DNA of 15,385 nt from DATKUA01 sp965602675 (GCA_965602675.1 CBFCZO010000080.1:1-15385), one strand, 5' to 3'. Positions 1 to 7,613 are shown, counted from the first letter of the stretch. Made by a program: numbers and translations. Notes: a model not told the origin generated them from the letters alone.

Positions 1-1144
1 CCTCGCTTTCTTCCCCGCCGTCGTCATCATCGTCATCGTCACCGTCGTCGTCATCGTCACCGTCGTCGTCATCCTCATCTTCGACCAACTCCTCCTCGTT
101 CTCTTCCCAGCCCTCCTCCTCATCGCTATCCCAGCGCCCCACCTTCGGGCCCCAGAGGGCCGACACCACGACGCCCACCCAGTAGAGGGCAATCATCGGC
201 AGCGAGAAGATGGCAAGGTTCACCGGGTCGCCGGTGGGGGTGACAATCGCCGCGACGATCACTATCAGCAGCACGGCATAGCGGAAGTTGCGGATCAGCC
301 AGCGCGGCGTCGCGATACCGAGCTTCGACAGCAGAAAGATCACCATCGGTATCTCGAAGACGATGCCCAGCCCGAGCATCATCGTTACCAGGAAGTCCAT
401 GTACTTGTTGATCGTGATCAGCTGGACGAATTCGCTACCGAAACCCATCAGGAACGAGCCGGCGAACGGCACGGCGATGTAATAGCCGAAGACCAGGCCG
501 AGGGCGAAAAAGAACGTCGTGAAAAAAATGAACGGCACGGCGATCTTCTTCTCCCGCCGGTAGAGGCCTGGCGCGACGAAGGCCCAGATTTGGAACATCA
601 GGAAGGGGAAGCTGATCGCAATGCCCGTCAGGAATGCGATCTTGACCTTCAGGAAGAATGCCTCGCCCACCGCAGTCTGCATCAGCTTCGCATCCTTCGC
701 GACCAGCAGATCGCGGATCTGCCCCTCCAAAACCTCGCTCTGCTCGCGCAGATGGCGGTTGATCAGCCTGCGGAATTCCTGGAACTGCTCGTTGTCCTTC
801 AACTCGTCGGGAAGCGGCGGCAGGCGCTCGAACTTCAGCGATAGATCCTTCGCCTTCTTGGTCGTGTCGAGGCTTTTTTCCTGCGCGTCGGCGAGCATAT
901 TGCGAGCGGGACCCTCAAGCACCGTCCACACCGGATCGACGAACGACCAGCTCACCACTACCGCCAGCAGCAGAACAAGAACGATCTTGTAAATGCGGCT
1001 GCGCAGCTCTTCCAGGTGCTGCAGGAAGCTCATACGAGGAAAGCGCTCTGACTCCTCGTCGAGCTCTTCCCAGTCGTCCTCGCCCTCGCCCTCGACTTCC
1101 TCAGACTCGGGCAGTTCTTCCCGCTCTTTGTCCTTCGCGCTCAT
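1..1144 (-). CDS. tatC: Sec-independent (Tat) translocase subunit TatC, 3' end beyond window
   Basis: TatC is the multi-spanning inner-membrane receptor that binds twin-arginine signal peptides of folded proteins. The 381 visible residues contain the family core: the entry motif FLQHLEELRSR at 40-50, TM1 at about 52-69, the AFFLKVKIAF region at 162-171, the FQIWAFVAPGLYRREKK block at 184-200, and FEIP at 263-266, whose Glu264 matches the conserved Glu of TatC. Three things are odd. There is an acidic 37-residue N-terminal extension before the usual start. The first periplasmic loop is about 90 residues (70-160, helical and charged) where about 40 is normal. The C-terminal tail after about 338 is almost all Asp, Glu and Gly and continues past base 1 with no stop. 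The start at 1144 has a weak ribosome site; Met38 (1033) is an alternative that would remove the acidic N-terminus. It lies 87 nt downstream of tatA in the same direction. Confidence 0.95.
   Translation of the reverse strand, partial: MSAKDKEREELPESEEVEGEGEDDWEELDEESERFPRMSFLQHLEELRSRIYKIVLVLLLAVVVSWSFVDPVWTVLEGPARNMLADAQEKSLDTTKKAKDLSLKFERLPPLPDELKDNEQFQEFRRLINRHLREQSEVLEGQIRDLLVAKDAKLMQTAVGEAFFLKVKIAFLTGIAISFPFLMFQIWAFVAPGLYRREKKIAVPFIFFTTFFFALGLVFGYYIAVPFAGSFLMGFGSEFVQLITINKYMDFLVTMMLGLGIVFEIPMVIFLLSKLGIATPRWLIRNFRYAVLLIVIVAAIVTPTGDPVNLAIFSLPMIALYWVGVVVSALWGPKVGRWDSDEEEGWEENEEELVEDEDDDDGDDDDDGDDDDDDDGGEESE
17..106. repeat. GTC/ATC trinucleotide-rich low-complexity tract in tatC
   Basis: The plus strand is a run of GTC, ATC and ACC triplets. 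An 18-nt unit (gtcgtcgtcatcgtcacc) occurs once in full, with partial copies on both sides. On the coding (minus) strand it encodes runs of Asp broken by single Gly residues, leading into a Glu-rich stretch. It is part of the acidic TatC tail and could vary in length by slippage. Confidence 0.75.
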
Positions 1145-1166
1145 TTGCAACCCGTTGTTGAGCTCT

Positions 1167-1227
1167 GTACGCCAAGAACGCCGGGCTCCAAACCCGGCTG
1201 CAGCACCCGCTCGCTCCCGGCGTGTAC
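1167..1227 (-). other. Two mutually exclusive stem-loops in the tatA-tatC spacer
   Basis: Inner hairpin: GCCGGG (1180-1185), loop CTCCAAA, CCCGGC (1193-1198), a perfect 6-bp stem. Alternative: ACGCCGGG (1178-1185) pairs perfectly with CCCGGCGT (1216-1223), and flanking GTAC at 1167-1170 and 1224-1227 extends the helix across a 7-nt bulge. Both folds use 1180-1185, so they exclude each other. The element ends 4 nt before the tatA stop codon and could set the TatA:TatC ratio or be a dispersed intergenic repeat. There is no T-tract. Confidence 0.5.
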
Positions 1228-1231
1228 CACT

Positions 1232-1519
1232 CTATCCCGCCTGCGACTCACCGCCGCCCGATTCCGGCTCGGCTGCGGCGGCGGTCTCCTTCTCTTTCTT
1301 CGCCTTCTGTTTCTTGCGGCGCTTCTCCTCGGTCTCCTTGCGCTCCTCCTCGTCGATCTCGAACTCCACGGCCTGCTTCAACTCCGAGGCCTCCCGCTTG
1401 AATTCGCGCAACGCTTTGCCGATGGAGCGACCCAGCTTGGGAAGGCCCTTTGGCCCCACAACCAGCAGGGCGATGATCAGGATTATCGTTAACTCCATCC
1501 AGCCTATCGGACCGATCAT
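1232..1519 (-). CDS. tatA: Twin-arginine translocase subunit TatA/TatB family
   Basis: This is a small single-span protein of 95 aa that oligomerises with TatC to form the Tat export pore. The start MIGPIGWMELTIILIIALL is a short N-out membrane helix. The hinge VVGPKGLPKLGRSIGKALREFK follows, and is the TatA-family hinge plus amphipathic helix. After it comes a charged Lys/Glu region and an Ala/Gly-rich end. ATG 1519 is preferred over an upstream in-frame start at 1636 because the membrane helix normally begins within a few residues and a GAGAGG ribosome site lies about 8 nt upstream. The gene is first in a tatA-tatC operon. TatA is favoured over TatB by the GPK..LP..G hinge and the basic amphipathic helix, but the family split is not certain from sequence alone. 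No separate tatB is in the window. Confidence 0.92.
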   Translation of the reverse strand: MIGPIGWMELTIILIIALLVVGPKGLPKLGRSIGKALREFKREASELKQAVEFEIDEEERKETEEKRRKKQKAKKEKETAAAAEPESGGGESQAG

Positions 1520-1551
1520 TGATGCGCCTCTCGTGTTCGCCTGACCCGGCA

Positions 1552-1581
1552 ATGATACGTTTCGTTGCGCAAACAGGTCAA
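1552..1581 (-). promoter_or_regulatory. Candidate sigma70-type promoter of tatA-tatC
   Basis: On the minus strand, TTGACC (1581-1576) and TATCAT (1557-1552) are separated by 18 nt. Transcription would start near 1545, giving a leader of about 26 nt to the tatA ATG at 1519. Confidence 0.5.
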
Positions 1582-1669
1582 GGCGTGCACTTGTAACCAA
1601 TTGCGTGCAAAGTTGCAACAGCAAATGAATACCCACTCAGATAAATCATCACTCGATTACCGGTTTGTA

Positions 1670-1699
1670 TTGCGGCCCGCAATCCGCTCACGCTATAAT
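1670..1699 (+). promoter_or_regulatory. Candidate sigma70-type promoter of the serine biosynthesis pair
   Basis: TTGCGG (1670-1675), an 18-nt spacer and a perfect TATAAT (1694-1699). The predicted start near 1706 leaves a 40-nt leader with an AGGAGG ribosome site at 1733-1738. It is divergent from the tatA promoter in the same 227-bp gap. Confidence 0.6.
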
Positions 1700-1746
1700 C
1701 ACATCCCCGCGAATTTTGTTTGATCTTTACTCAGGAGGTTTTCACC

Positions 1747-2829
1747 ATGTTTCATAAACGACTCTTCATCCCCGGCCCCGTCGAGGTTCGCCCGGAGATG
1801 CTTCTCGCCCTCGCGCGCCCTCAGCTCGGGCATCGCTCACAGGAATGGAAGGACATCTATAAAGGGATCTGCGAAAAGCTGCAGAAACTCCTGAAAACGC
1901 AGCAGACCGTCATGCTCTACACATCGTCGTCTTCCGGAGCCTGGGAGACCGCCGTGCGCCAGGGCTCGCTCAAGAAAATCCTCTGCACCACCTGTGGAGC
2001 CTTCAGCGAACGCTGGCAGCAAACCGCAGAGCTCAACGGCATCCCCCACGACACCCTCGCCTTCGACTGGGGCAAAGGCGTCAAGACCGATGAGATCGAC
2101 AAAGCCCTGGCCACAGGCCAGTACGACGCCGTCACTTACGTCCTCAACGAGACCTCAACCGGCATCCGCAACCCGATCGAGGACGTCTGCGCGCTGCTCA
2201 AATCAAAATACCCCGACGTCTTCATCATGGTCGACGCCGTCAGCGCCATGGCCGGCGAAGACATCCCCGTCGACGATCTCGGCATCGACATGATCTTCGC
2301 AGGACTGCAGAAGTGCTTCGGCCTGCCCGCGGGCCTCGCAGTCGTCATGATCAGCGACCGCTTCTTCGAGCGCGCCAAGGAAGCCAAGACACCCGGCTTC
2401 TACTTCAACGCGCTCAAGCTCAAGGGCAATCACGACAAGAACCAGACCCTCACCACACCGTCCATCCCCCAGGCCTTCGCGCTCGACGCCCAGCTCGACG
2501 ACATGTTCGTCGAAGGCCTCGAAAACCGCTACAAGCGCCACGCTGAGATGGCGGCCGTCGTCCAGGCATGGGCCAAAGAACACTTCGCAATGTTCTCCGA
2601 GGAAGGCTATTACTCCAAGACCGTCTCCTGCATCGAGAACACCAAGGGCGTCAGCATCGCCGACATCAACAAGGAGCTCGCCAGGCACAACGCGATGATC
2701 AGCAACGGCTACGGCAAGCTCAAGGAAACTTGCTTCCGCATCGCCCATATGGCCGACACCCAGATATGGGAGATCCTCGGTATCCTCGCACTCATCGAAC
2801 GCATCCTCGGCTTCAAGAAGTGGGTGTGA
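1747..2829 (+). CDS. Class V PLP aminotransferase (probable phosphoserine/alanine-glyoxylate type)
   Basis: This is a 360-aa fold-type I, class V transaminase. The opening FIPGPVEVRPEML is the family's N-terminal substrate loop. The VDAVSA motif places the cofactor-pyridine Asp at 163. AGLQKCFGLPAGLAV at 185-199 carries the Schiff-base Lys189. NETSTG at 134-139 is the usual class V motif before the Asp. ATG 1747 is chosen over an in-frame ATG at 1720 because AGGAGG (1733-1738) sits 8 nt upstream and FHKRLFIPGP is the normal family start. A 3-phosphoglycerate-dehydrogenase-like gene follows 69 nt downstream, so the likely job is converting 3-phosphohydroxypyruvate to phosphoserine in serine biosynthesis. 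Alanine- or serine-glyoxylate transamination cannot be excluded. It is not a classical SerC sequence, so no symbol is given. Confidence 0.9.
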   Translation: MFHKRLFIPGPVEVRPEMLLALARPQLGHRSQEWKDIYKGICEKLQKLLKTQQTVMLYTSSSSGAWETAVRQGSLKKILCTTCGAFSERWQQTAELNGIPHDTLAFDWGKGVKTDEIDKALATGQYDAVTYVLNETSTGIRNPIEDVCALLKSKYPDVFIMVDAVSAMAGEDIPVDDLGIDMIFAGLQKCFGLPAGLAVVMISDRFFERAKEAKTPGFYFNALKLKGNHDKNQTLTTPSIPQAFALDAQLDDMFVEGLENRYKRHAEMAAVVQAWAKEHFAMFSEEGYYSKTVSCIENTKGVSIADINKELARHNAMISNGYGKLKETCFRIAHMADTQIWEILGILALIERILGFKKWV

Positions 2830-2898
2830 TCCTGATCCGATAACGGAGAATTGAATTCCCTTGCGTCGGCGCCCCGGCGGAGGGAAGGAGGAAATATA

Positions 2899-3807
2899 AT
2901 GAGCTGCAAGATTCTGCTTTGCGACCCGATCCCCGACACGGTCAAGAACCGCCTGGAGGCGGCCGGCCATCATGTCGACGTCAAGCACGGCATGAGCCCC
3001 GAAGAGCTGGCCGAAGTGATCGCCCCCTACGCCGGTGTCGTGGTCCGCAGCGCCACCAAGGTGCGCCAGGTCGCGATAGACAAGGCTGAAAACCTCAAGG
3101 TTATCGTTCGTGGCGGCGTGGGAATCGACAACATCGACCACGAGTACGCCCGCGGCAAAGGCATCAGCGTGCGCAACACACCCACCGCCACTTCCAACTC
3201 GGTAGCCGAGCTGGCGCTGGGCCACATGTTCTCGCTTGCCCGCCACATCCCCCAGGGCACTATGACGCTGAAGAACGGCGAGTGGGCCAAGAAACAGCTC
3301 AAGGGCACCGAGCTGCTCGGCAAAACTCTCGGCCTGATCGGCATCGGCCGCATCGGCGCTGAGCTCGCCAAGAAAGCGCTCGCCCTCGGCATGGATGTCA
3401 TCGCCTACGACCTCTACGTTACCGAGAGCCCCGTCGAGGGAGTCAAGCTCGTCAGCCAGGACGAGGCCCTCGCCAATGCCGACTACATCAGCCTCCACAT
3501 CCCCTTCGACAAGGAGAAGGGCGCCTCCATCGGCAAGGCCGAATTCGACAAGATGAAGGACGGCGTCTACCTGGTCAACTGCGCCCGCGGCGGCGTGGTC
3601 GACGAGGACGCCATGCTCGCCGCCCTCGACAGCGGCAAGCTGGCCGGCGCGGGAATCGACGTCTACCTCGGCGAGCCTAATCCGCGCCCCGACGTCGTCG
3701 GCCACACCAAGGTCTTCTGCACCCCCCACCTCGGCGCCAGCACGGCCGAGGGGCAGGACCGCGTCGCCGACCTTGTCGTCGAAGTCCTGCTGGAGGAGCT
3801 CGGCTGA
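2899..3807 (+). CDS. serA: D-3-phosphoglycerate dehydrogenase (short, no ACT domain)
   Basis: This is a 302-aa D-isomer 2-hydroxyacid dehydrogenase, which would oxidise 3-phosphoglycerate with NAD in the first step of serine synthesis. Motifs seen: substrate-loop VVVRSATKV at 47-55, VRGGVGIDNID at 70-80, the Rossmann GIGRIG at 148-153 with NAD-selective Asp171, the catalytic Arg230 in NCARGG, Glu259 in GEP, and His277 in CTPHLGAST. It ends right after the catalytic domains and lacks the ASB and ACT domains, so serine feedback through an ACT domain is not expected. ATG 2899 has AAGGAGG at 2885-2891; a small GC hairpin (2864-2879) lies just before that site. Pairing with the aminotransferase supports SerA; a hydroxypyruvate or glyoxylate reductase is the alternative. 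Confidence 0.88.
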   Translation: MSCKILLCDPIPDTVKNRLEAAGHHVDVKHGMSPEELAEVIAPYAGVVVRSATKVRQVAIDKAENLKVIVRGGVGIDNIDHEYARGKGISVRNTPTATSNSVAELALGHMFSLARHIPQGTMTLKNGEWAKKQLKGTELLGKTLGLIGIGRIGAELAKKALALGMDVIAYDLYVTESPVEGVKLVSQDEALANADYISLHIPFDKEKGASIGKAEFDKMKDGVYLVNCARGGVVDEDAMLAALDSGKLAGAGIDVYLGEPNPRPDVVGHTKVFCTPHLGASTAEGQDRVADLVVEVLLEELG

Positions 3808-3821
3808 GAAACGACAACCAC

Positions 3822-3889
3822 CTCACTGCCGGACAGTCGTGGCGGTGAGTAGCTGAATCTGCGGGCGGGTGCTGCGGGGCGCCCGCCCG
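3822..3889 (+). terminator. Two tandem hairpins after serA, terminator-like without a clear T-tract
   Basis: First hairpin: CTCACTGCC (3822-3830) with GGCGGTGAG (3841-3849), 9 bp with one wobble. Second hairpin: CGGGCGGGTGC (3862-3872) with GCGCCCGCCCG (3879-3889), 11 bp with one wobble and loop TGCGGG. Only TT follows the second stem, so termination efficiency is uncertain. The pair could also protect the 3' end or insulate the next gene. Confidence 0.5.
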
Positions 3890-3913
3890 TTATCACTGCC
3901 GGGGGAGAGATCA

Positions 3914-4480
3914 GTGGAAGGTATCCTCAACGCCGTCGACACCTTCGACAGGGCGGTCGTCGACTGGATTCAGGCCAACCTTCAGTGGGACTGGCTCACC
4001 GCCGCGATGAACATCGTCACCGACAAGGTCTACTGGTACCTGCCCCTCGCCGCCCTGCTCATCTTCTTCATCATTAAGGGCGGACGACTGCGGGCCGCGG
4101 CAATCCTGTTCCTACCGTTGATACTGCTCTCCGACTCGGGCACCGCCAAGCTGCTCAAGCCCCTCTTCGGCCGCCCCCGGCCGCTCGGCCACGGCGGGCT
4201 CTCCCTGCCCTCCGTCCACGCCGCCAACGCCTTCGCCGTCGCCACCCTACTGTCCCACTTCGTCCGCAAACTCCCATTCAGCATCTTCGCCTTTGTAATG
4301 GCCGCGCTCGTGGCCTACAGCCGCGTCCACCTCGGCGTCCACTACCCCACCGACGTCCTCGCCGGCGCCGCCGTCGGCATCGCCGACGCAATCATCGTCA
4401 TCGTCATCTACCTGATCTTCCGCGAATGGCTGGAGAACACTGTGCCCTGGCTCTTCCCGCGGATTAGCGAGGAAGAATAA
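3914..4480 (+). CDS. PAP2-superfamily membrane phosphatase
   Basis: This is a 188-aa integral membrane phosphatase of the type that acts on lipid phosphates such as undecaprenyl diphosphate, phosphatidic acid or lipid A phosphate. All three PAP2 signature motifs are present: KPLFGRPRP (Lys82-Pro90), PSVH (99-102), and SRVHLGVHYPTD (136-147) with His143 and Asp147. About five hydrophobic spans are visible. The proposed start is GTG 3914, with GGGGGAGA at 3901-3908 as a ribosome site. An upstream in-frame GTG at 3869 lies inside the serA-distal hairpin and is unlikely. It converges tail to tail with the S41 protease gene, with a 6-nt gap. The substrate cannot be read from sequence; envelope lipid-carrier recycling is plausible because neighbours deal with the envelope. 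Confidence 0.9.
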   Translation: MEGILNAVDTFDRAVVDWIQANLQWDWLTAAMNIVTDKVYWYLPLAALLIFFIIKGGRLRAAAILFLPLILLSDSGTAKLLKPLFGRPRPLGHGGLSLPSVHAANAFAVATLLSHFVRKLPFSIFAFVMAALVAYSRVHLGVHYPTDVLAGAAVGIADAIIVIVIYLIFREWLENTVPWLFPRISEEE

Positions 4481-4486
4481 TCCGTT

Positions 4487-6046
4487 TCACTCGCCCTTTG
4501 CCTGCGCCTTGCGCCGCAATAGCTCGGCGGCCTCGTCCATCAACTCCACCGCGCGGCGGACCTGAGAGTCGACCGGCAGGAAAGCCCGGAAGCCGGCCTC
4601 GTTGCCTGCGATCCTGCTGACAACCTCCAGAGTGATCCGCGAGGTGAGAAAATCCTTGTCCTTCTCCCACTGGCCCTCGTCAAAATCCACGTCCCTCGTC
4701 TGAACGAAACTGCGGAAATCCTCGATCACCCCGGCCCCCGCACGGAAGCCTTCATTCGTGTCGGGATGCTCGCCAAGGTAATGGGTCACGTAATCGAAGA
4801 TCACGCCGCTGAGGAAGATCTGCTGCGACAACGTCGTCAACTCCTCTTCCTCCACAACCTCGTCGGGCTGCAGGCCGTTGCCGCCGTAGACGACACGCCC
4901 CAGGCTGGTGCGCGCCATCTGCATCGGCTCCTCCCGCCCGTTGGCGTCCGGAGCGTAGTACTCGTCGAAGCTGCCCGGAGTGTAGCTCCGCTGGATCAGC
5001 CGCCCCGACGGTGTGTAGTAGCGCGCCGTGGTCAGCGCCAACGCCGCCCCGTGGCTCAGCGGCAGGACAGTTTGCACAAGCCCCTTGCCCCAACTGTTCT
5101 CGCCCACCAGCAGTGCCCGGTCGAGATCCTGCATTGCGCCTGCTACAATCTCCGAGGCCGAAGCCGAGCCGCGGTTGATCAGCACCACGATCGGCCCCTG
5201 CCAGCAGGATTTACCGGTATCGGCTTCGTAGTCCACGCGCGAGGCCTCCACGGCGCCCTGCGTGTAGAGGATTAGGCCCTCGTTGAGGAAGCAGTTGGCC
5301 ACCGCCACCGCCTGGTCGAGGTCGCCGCCCGGGTTGCCGCGCAGGTCGAACACCAGCCCCGTCATGCCCTCCTTCTTCAGCTGAGCAACGGCCTCCTTGA
5401 CCTCGTCGCCCGAGGTGCGGGAGAAGCGGGTGAGCCGGACATAGCCGACCTGGTCGTTTATCATCAGCGCATAAGGCACGGTCTTCAGCGATATCTTTTC
5501 GCGCTTGATCACCACGTCAAACGGCTCCGGCATGCCCTCGCGCATGATCGTCACGATGACCTCAGTCCCCTCGGGACCGCGAAGTTTGCGCGCGTTGATG
5601 TCGAGATCGAGCCCCGTAGTCTGCTCGCCGTCGATTGCCGTGATCAGGTCGCCCGTGCGGATCCCCTGCCGCGACGCCGGTCCGCCCTCCATCGGTGAGA
5701 TCACCGTCATCTCGTTGTTGCGAATGCCGACCGTCAGGCCTACACCGAAATACTCGCCCTCCTGCTCCATCATCAACTGCCTGAGCTGCGAGGGGGGGAA
5801 GTAATTGCTGTGGGGATCGAGCTGGCTCAGCATCCCGCGGATTGCCGCCTCGATCAGCACCCCGGGCTCGACATCCTCGAGATAGTTACCGCGAATCACC
5901 TCGAGCAACCGCGCCACCTCGTCGAGACCCCTCAGCGCCACGCTGTCGTCGCGCTCCTGCGCAGCCAGGCACGTGGAGGCGAGAACCGCTATCAAGAGCA
6001 CGGTCGCAAAACGCGCGACAAAACGTTTCGTGTCGAACCTCATCAT
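4487..6046 (-). CDS. S41-family C-terminal processing peptidase with PDZ domain
   Basis: This is an exported serine protease of 519 aa of the CtpA/Prc family, which trims C-termini of periplasmic or membrane proteins. There is a signal peptide at 1-28 (basic start, hydrophobic core, CLA-AQ cleavage site). An N-terminal helical part includes SQLDPHSNYF (74-83), typical of Ctp proteases. The PDZ domain is at about 95-180, with GVGLTV as its carboxylate loop. The S41 core is at about 200-370: FDLRGNPGG (233-241), the nucleophile Ser296 in GSASASEI, and general base Lys321 in SWGKG, 25 residues away as in the family. About 150 residues of C-terminal helical extension follow. Its ATG overlaps the holA stop as ATGA, so it is probably translationally coupled to holA; a GAGGAG site lies upstream. 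Substrates are unknown. Confidence 0.93.
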   Translation of the reverse strand: MMRFDTKRFVARFATVLLIAVLASTCLAAQERDDSVALRGLDEVARLLEVIRGNYLEDVEPGVLIEAAIRGMLSQLDPHSNYFPPSQLRQLMMEQEGEYFGVGLTVGIRNNEMTVISPMEGGPASRQGIRTGDLITAIDGEQTTGLDLDINARKLRGPEGTEVIVTIMREGMPEPFDVVIKREKISLKTVPYALMINDQVGYVRLTRFSRTSGDEVKEAVAQLKKEGMTGLVFDLRGNPGGDLDQAVAVANCFLNEGLILYTQGAVEASRVDYEADTGKSCWQGPIVVLINRGSASASEIVAGAMQDLDRALLVGENSWGKGLVQTVLPLSHGAALALTTARYYTPSGRLIQRSYTPGSFDEYYAPDANGREEPMQMARTSLGRVVYGGNGLQPDEVVEEEELTTLSQQIFLSGVIFDYVTHYLGEHPDTNEGFRAGAGVIEDFRSFVQTRDVDFDEGQWEKDKDFLTSRITLEVVSRIAGNEAGFRAFLPVDSQVRRAVELMDEAAELLRRKAQAKGE

Positions 6047-7080
6047 GCGCTCCTCTTCCCTGCCGGGTTCCCCCGCCCGGCACGGCAGATTCTGTAGATT
6101 GTGTACTCCAATAAGTAGCGTTCGTCCACTCCCGCCGATTTTATCGAGTTCTCCAGCTCGAACAGCAGGCGAAAAAAGCGCTGGAGTTCTTTGGCAGAGA
6201 ACATCCGAGCCTGCCTGAAAATCCGGTCGCGCCAGCGGCCGAGCCCCGCAATTTCGGCAACCTTGTCATGAGGTACTTTTCGGTCGAGCAGCTCGCGCAC
6301 CGTCACCAGTTGCCGGAACTGCATCTGCAGGCTGAAGCTTATCTGCAGCGGATGCTTGCCCTCGTCGAGGAGCCTGCCGAGCGCGTTGACCGCCGCCTCG
6401 GCGTCGCGCGTCCCGATCGCGTTCGTCACTTCCCAGATCGCGTGCTCCCGCGCCACGTTCAGGCTCTTCTCAAGATCCTCATACTCGATCTGTTTGCGCT
6501 CGCCGCAATACAGCATCACCTTGTCCAGCGCGTTCCTGATCATCAACAGGTTCGACCCCAACAGATCCTCCACCAGCGACGTCGCCGACGGCGGCAGCGA
6601 ATAGCCCCTGTCCCGCGCATACGCCGCGATCCAGCCGCGCAGATCGTTGCCCCGCAGCGGATCGCATTCGATAAGCTCGAATCCACCCTTCTTCGCCTTC
6701 AACAGCGGATGCCTCTTCTCCAGCGAATCCGCGTCGAATATCAACGTCAGATCAGGGTTTGGCGCCGCAAGATATTTCTCCAGGGCCGAGAATTCAGGAC
6801 TGCCGGCTGAGGCCTTGAGCGCTCCCGCATGCCTCACGACCAGCAGCCGGTGGCTTACCAGCAGCGAGCCCGTCGAGGCCTGGTCGAGTATCTCGAATAT
6901 CCCACTCTCATCCGCATCGATGCGCTCCAGGCCCGAGTCGATCTCCTCCCCCCCCGGCAGCAGCAGCTTGGCCGCCCGCGCGACTACCCGGTTCTTGAGG
7001 TAAGTCTCCGCCCCGAGGAGTAACAGCACGCGGGGAATTTTTTCCGCTGATGCGGACTTTAGAAATACCGTTGCCTGCAT
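6043..7080 (-). CDS. holA: DNA polymerase III subunit delta
   Basis: Delta is the clamp-loader wrench that opens the beta sliding clamp. The 345-aa length is normal for HolA. Family features include an N-terminal LLLGAETYLKNRVV (18-31), the RRLLVVRHAG-like strand region (78-87), LIFDADSLEKRHPLLKAKK (114-132), and a middle/C-terminal helical part with LGSNLLMIRNALDKVMLYCG (173-192), AIWEVTNAIG and the HPLQISFSLQMQFRQL helix typical of the collar domain. The start at 7080 lies 5 nt after the lptE stop, and its stop overlaps the protease start, so the three are one transcript. lptE-holA adjacency is also known in E. coli, which supports both calls. Confidence 0.93.
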   Translation of the reverse strand: MQATVFLKSASAEKIPRVLLLLGAETYLKNRVVARAAKLLLPGGEEIDSGLERIDADESGIFEILDQASTGSLLVSHRLLVVRHAGALKASAGSPEFSALEKYLAAPNPDLTLIFDADSLEKRHPLLKAKKGGFELIECDPLRGNDLRGWIAAYARDRGYSLPPSATSLVEDLLGSNLLMIRNALDKVMLYCGERKQIEYEDLEKSLNVAREHAIWEVTNAIGTRDAEAAVNALGRLLDEGKHPLQISFSLQMQFRQLVTVRELLDRKVPHDKVAEIAGLGRWRDRIFRQARMFSAKELQRFFRLLFELENSIKSAGVDERYLLEYTIYRICRAGRGNPAGKRSA

Positions 7081-7085
7081 GGCGA

Positions 7086-7613
7086 TTAGAAGCCGGTCAG
7101 GATCGTGCTGACCACGCTCTTGGCGAAATCCTCGGCAGCCCGCTGGACCGATGCCGACTCCTGGGAAACAAAGTCGGATCCCTCCTCGCTGAGCTGATAC
7201 TCGCTCTGGAAGCGAAAATTGTTCTGCTGCCAGATCATCTTCTCTTCCACAAGATCTCGGAACGCGATGTTGGCGGTGATGTAAATCAGGTAGGAGGTCG
7301 CCATACCCTGCTCGTCGACCGCACGGGGAATATAGCGATACGAGGTGATCTCCCCGCTCAACACCGCATCGACGCCGCTAATGTTGGGGCTGAGCTGAAA
7401 ATCGCCGCGGGTGAGAAATTCCGAATAGATCTCGCTGGTGATGATCTCCTCGAGGCCCGGAGTTGTCGTCAGGTTCTTGAAGGTGGGTACTCCGATCCTG
7501 AGAATGTGCGACGGCAGAAAGCTGCCGCGACCCTCAAGAGCATAACCGCAGGCCGAGAGCAGAACTGTCGGCGCAAGCAGAGCCAGAGCCACTAGTACGC
7601 GCATTGTTTTCAT
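7086..7613 (-). CDS. lptE: LPS-assembly lipoprotein LptE-like
   Basis: This is a 175-aa outer-membrane lipoprotein that plugs the LptD translocon during LPS insertion. A signal peptide ends in the lipobox LSAC (acylated Cys22), followed by GYALEGRGSFLPSHILRIGVPTFKN, the start of the LptE/RlpB fold (small curved sheet with two helices), and a middle containing LSGEITSYRYIPRA. A C-terminal amphipathic helix covers about 147-175. Sequence in this family is poorly conserved; the call rests on the GYxL-after-Cys start, size, fold pattern and position next to holA. ATG 7613 is chosen; an in-frame TTG at 7622 and ATG at 7604 are alternatives, none with a good ribosome site. It lies 42 nt after the kinase-like gene, so it is probably co-transcribed. 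Confidence 0.85.
   Translation of the reverse strand: MKTMRVLVALALLAPTVLLSACGYALEGRGSFLPSHILRIGVPTFKNLTTTPGLEEIITSEIYSEFLTRGDFQLSPNISGVDAVLSGEITSYRYIPRAVDEQGMATSYLIYITANIAFRDLVEEKMIWQQNNFRFQSEYQLSEEGSDFVSQESASVQRAAEDFAKSVVSTILTGF

Noticed and set aside
1181..1197. tRNA-like anticodon arm (5-bp stem with 7-nt loop CTCCAAA, as in tRNA-Trp; TGG on the other strand)
   Set aside because: No acceptor stem, D-arm or T-arm with TTCGA-type loop can be built around it on either strand, so it is only a hairpin.
1520..1636. N-terminally extended TatA start at 1636
   Set aside because: It would add 39 residues with no membrane or signal logic and would cover the candidate promoter; ATG 1519 gives the canonical N-terminus and a ribosome site.
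2203..3729. 508-codon open frame on the minus strand opposite the aminotransferase and serA
   Set aside because: It is antisense to two well-conserved enzymes and arises from GC-rich third positions; its translation is rich in V, D, G and A with no domain. It is a mirror of the true genes.
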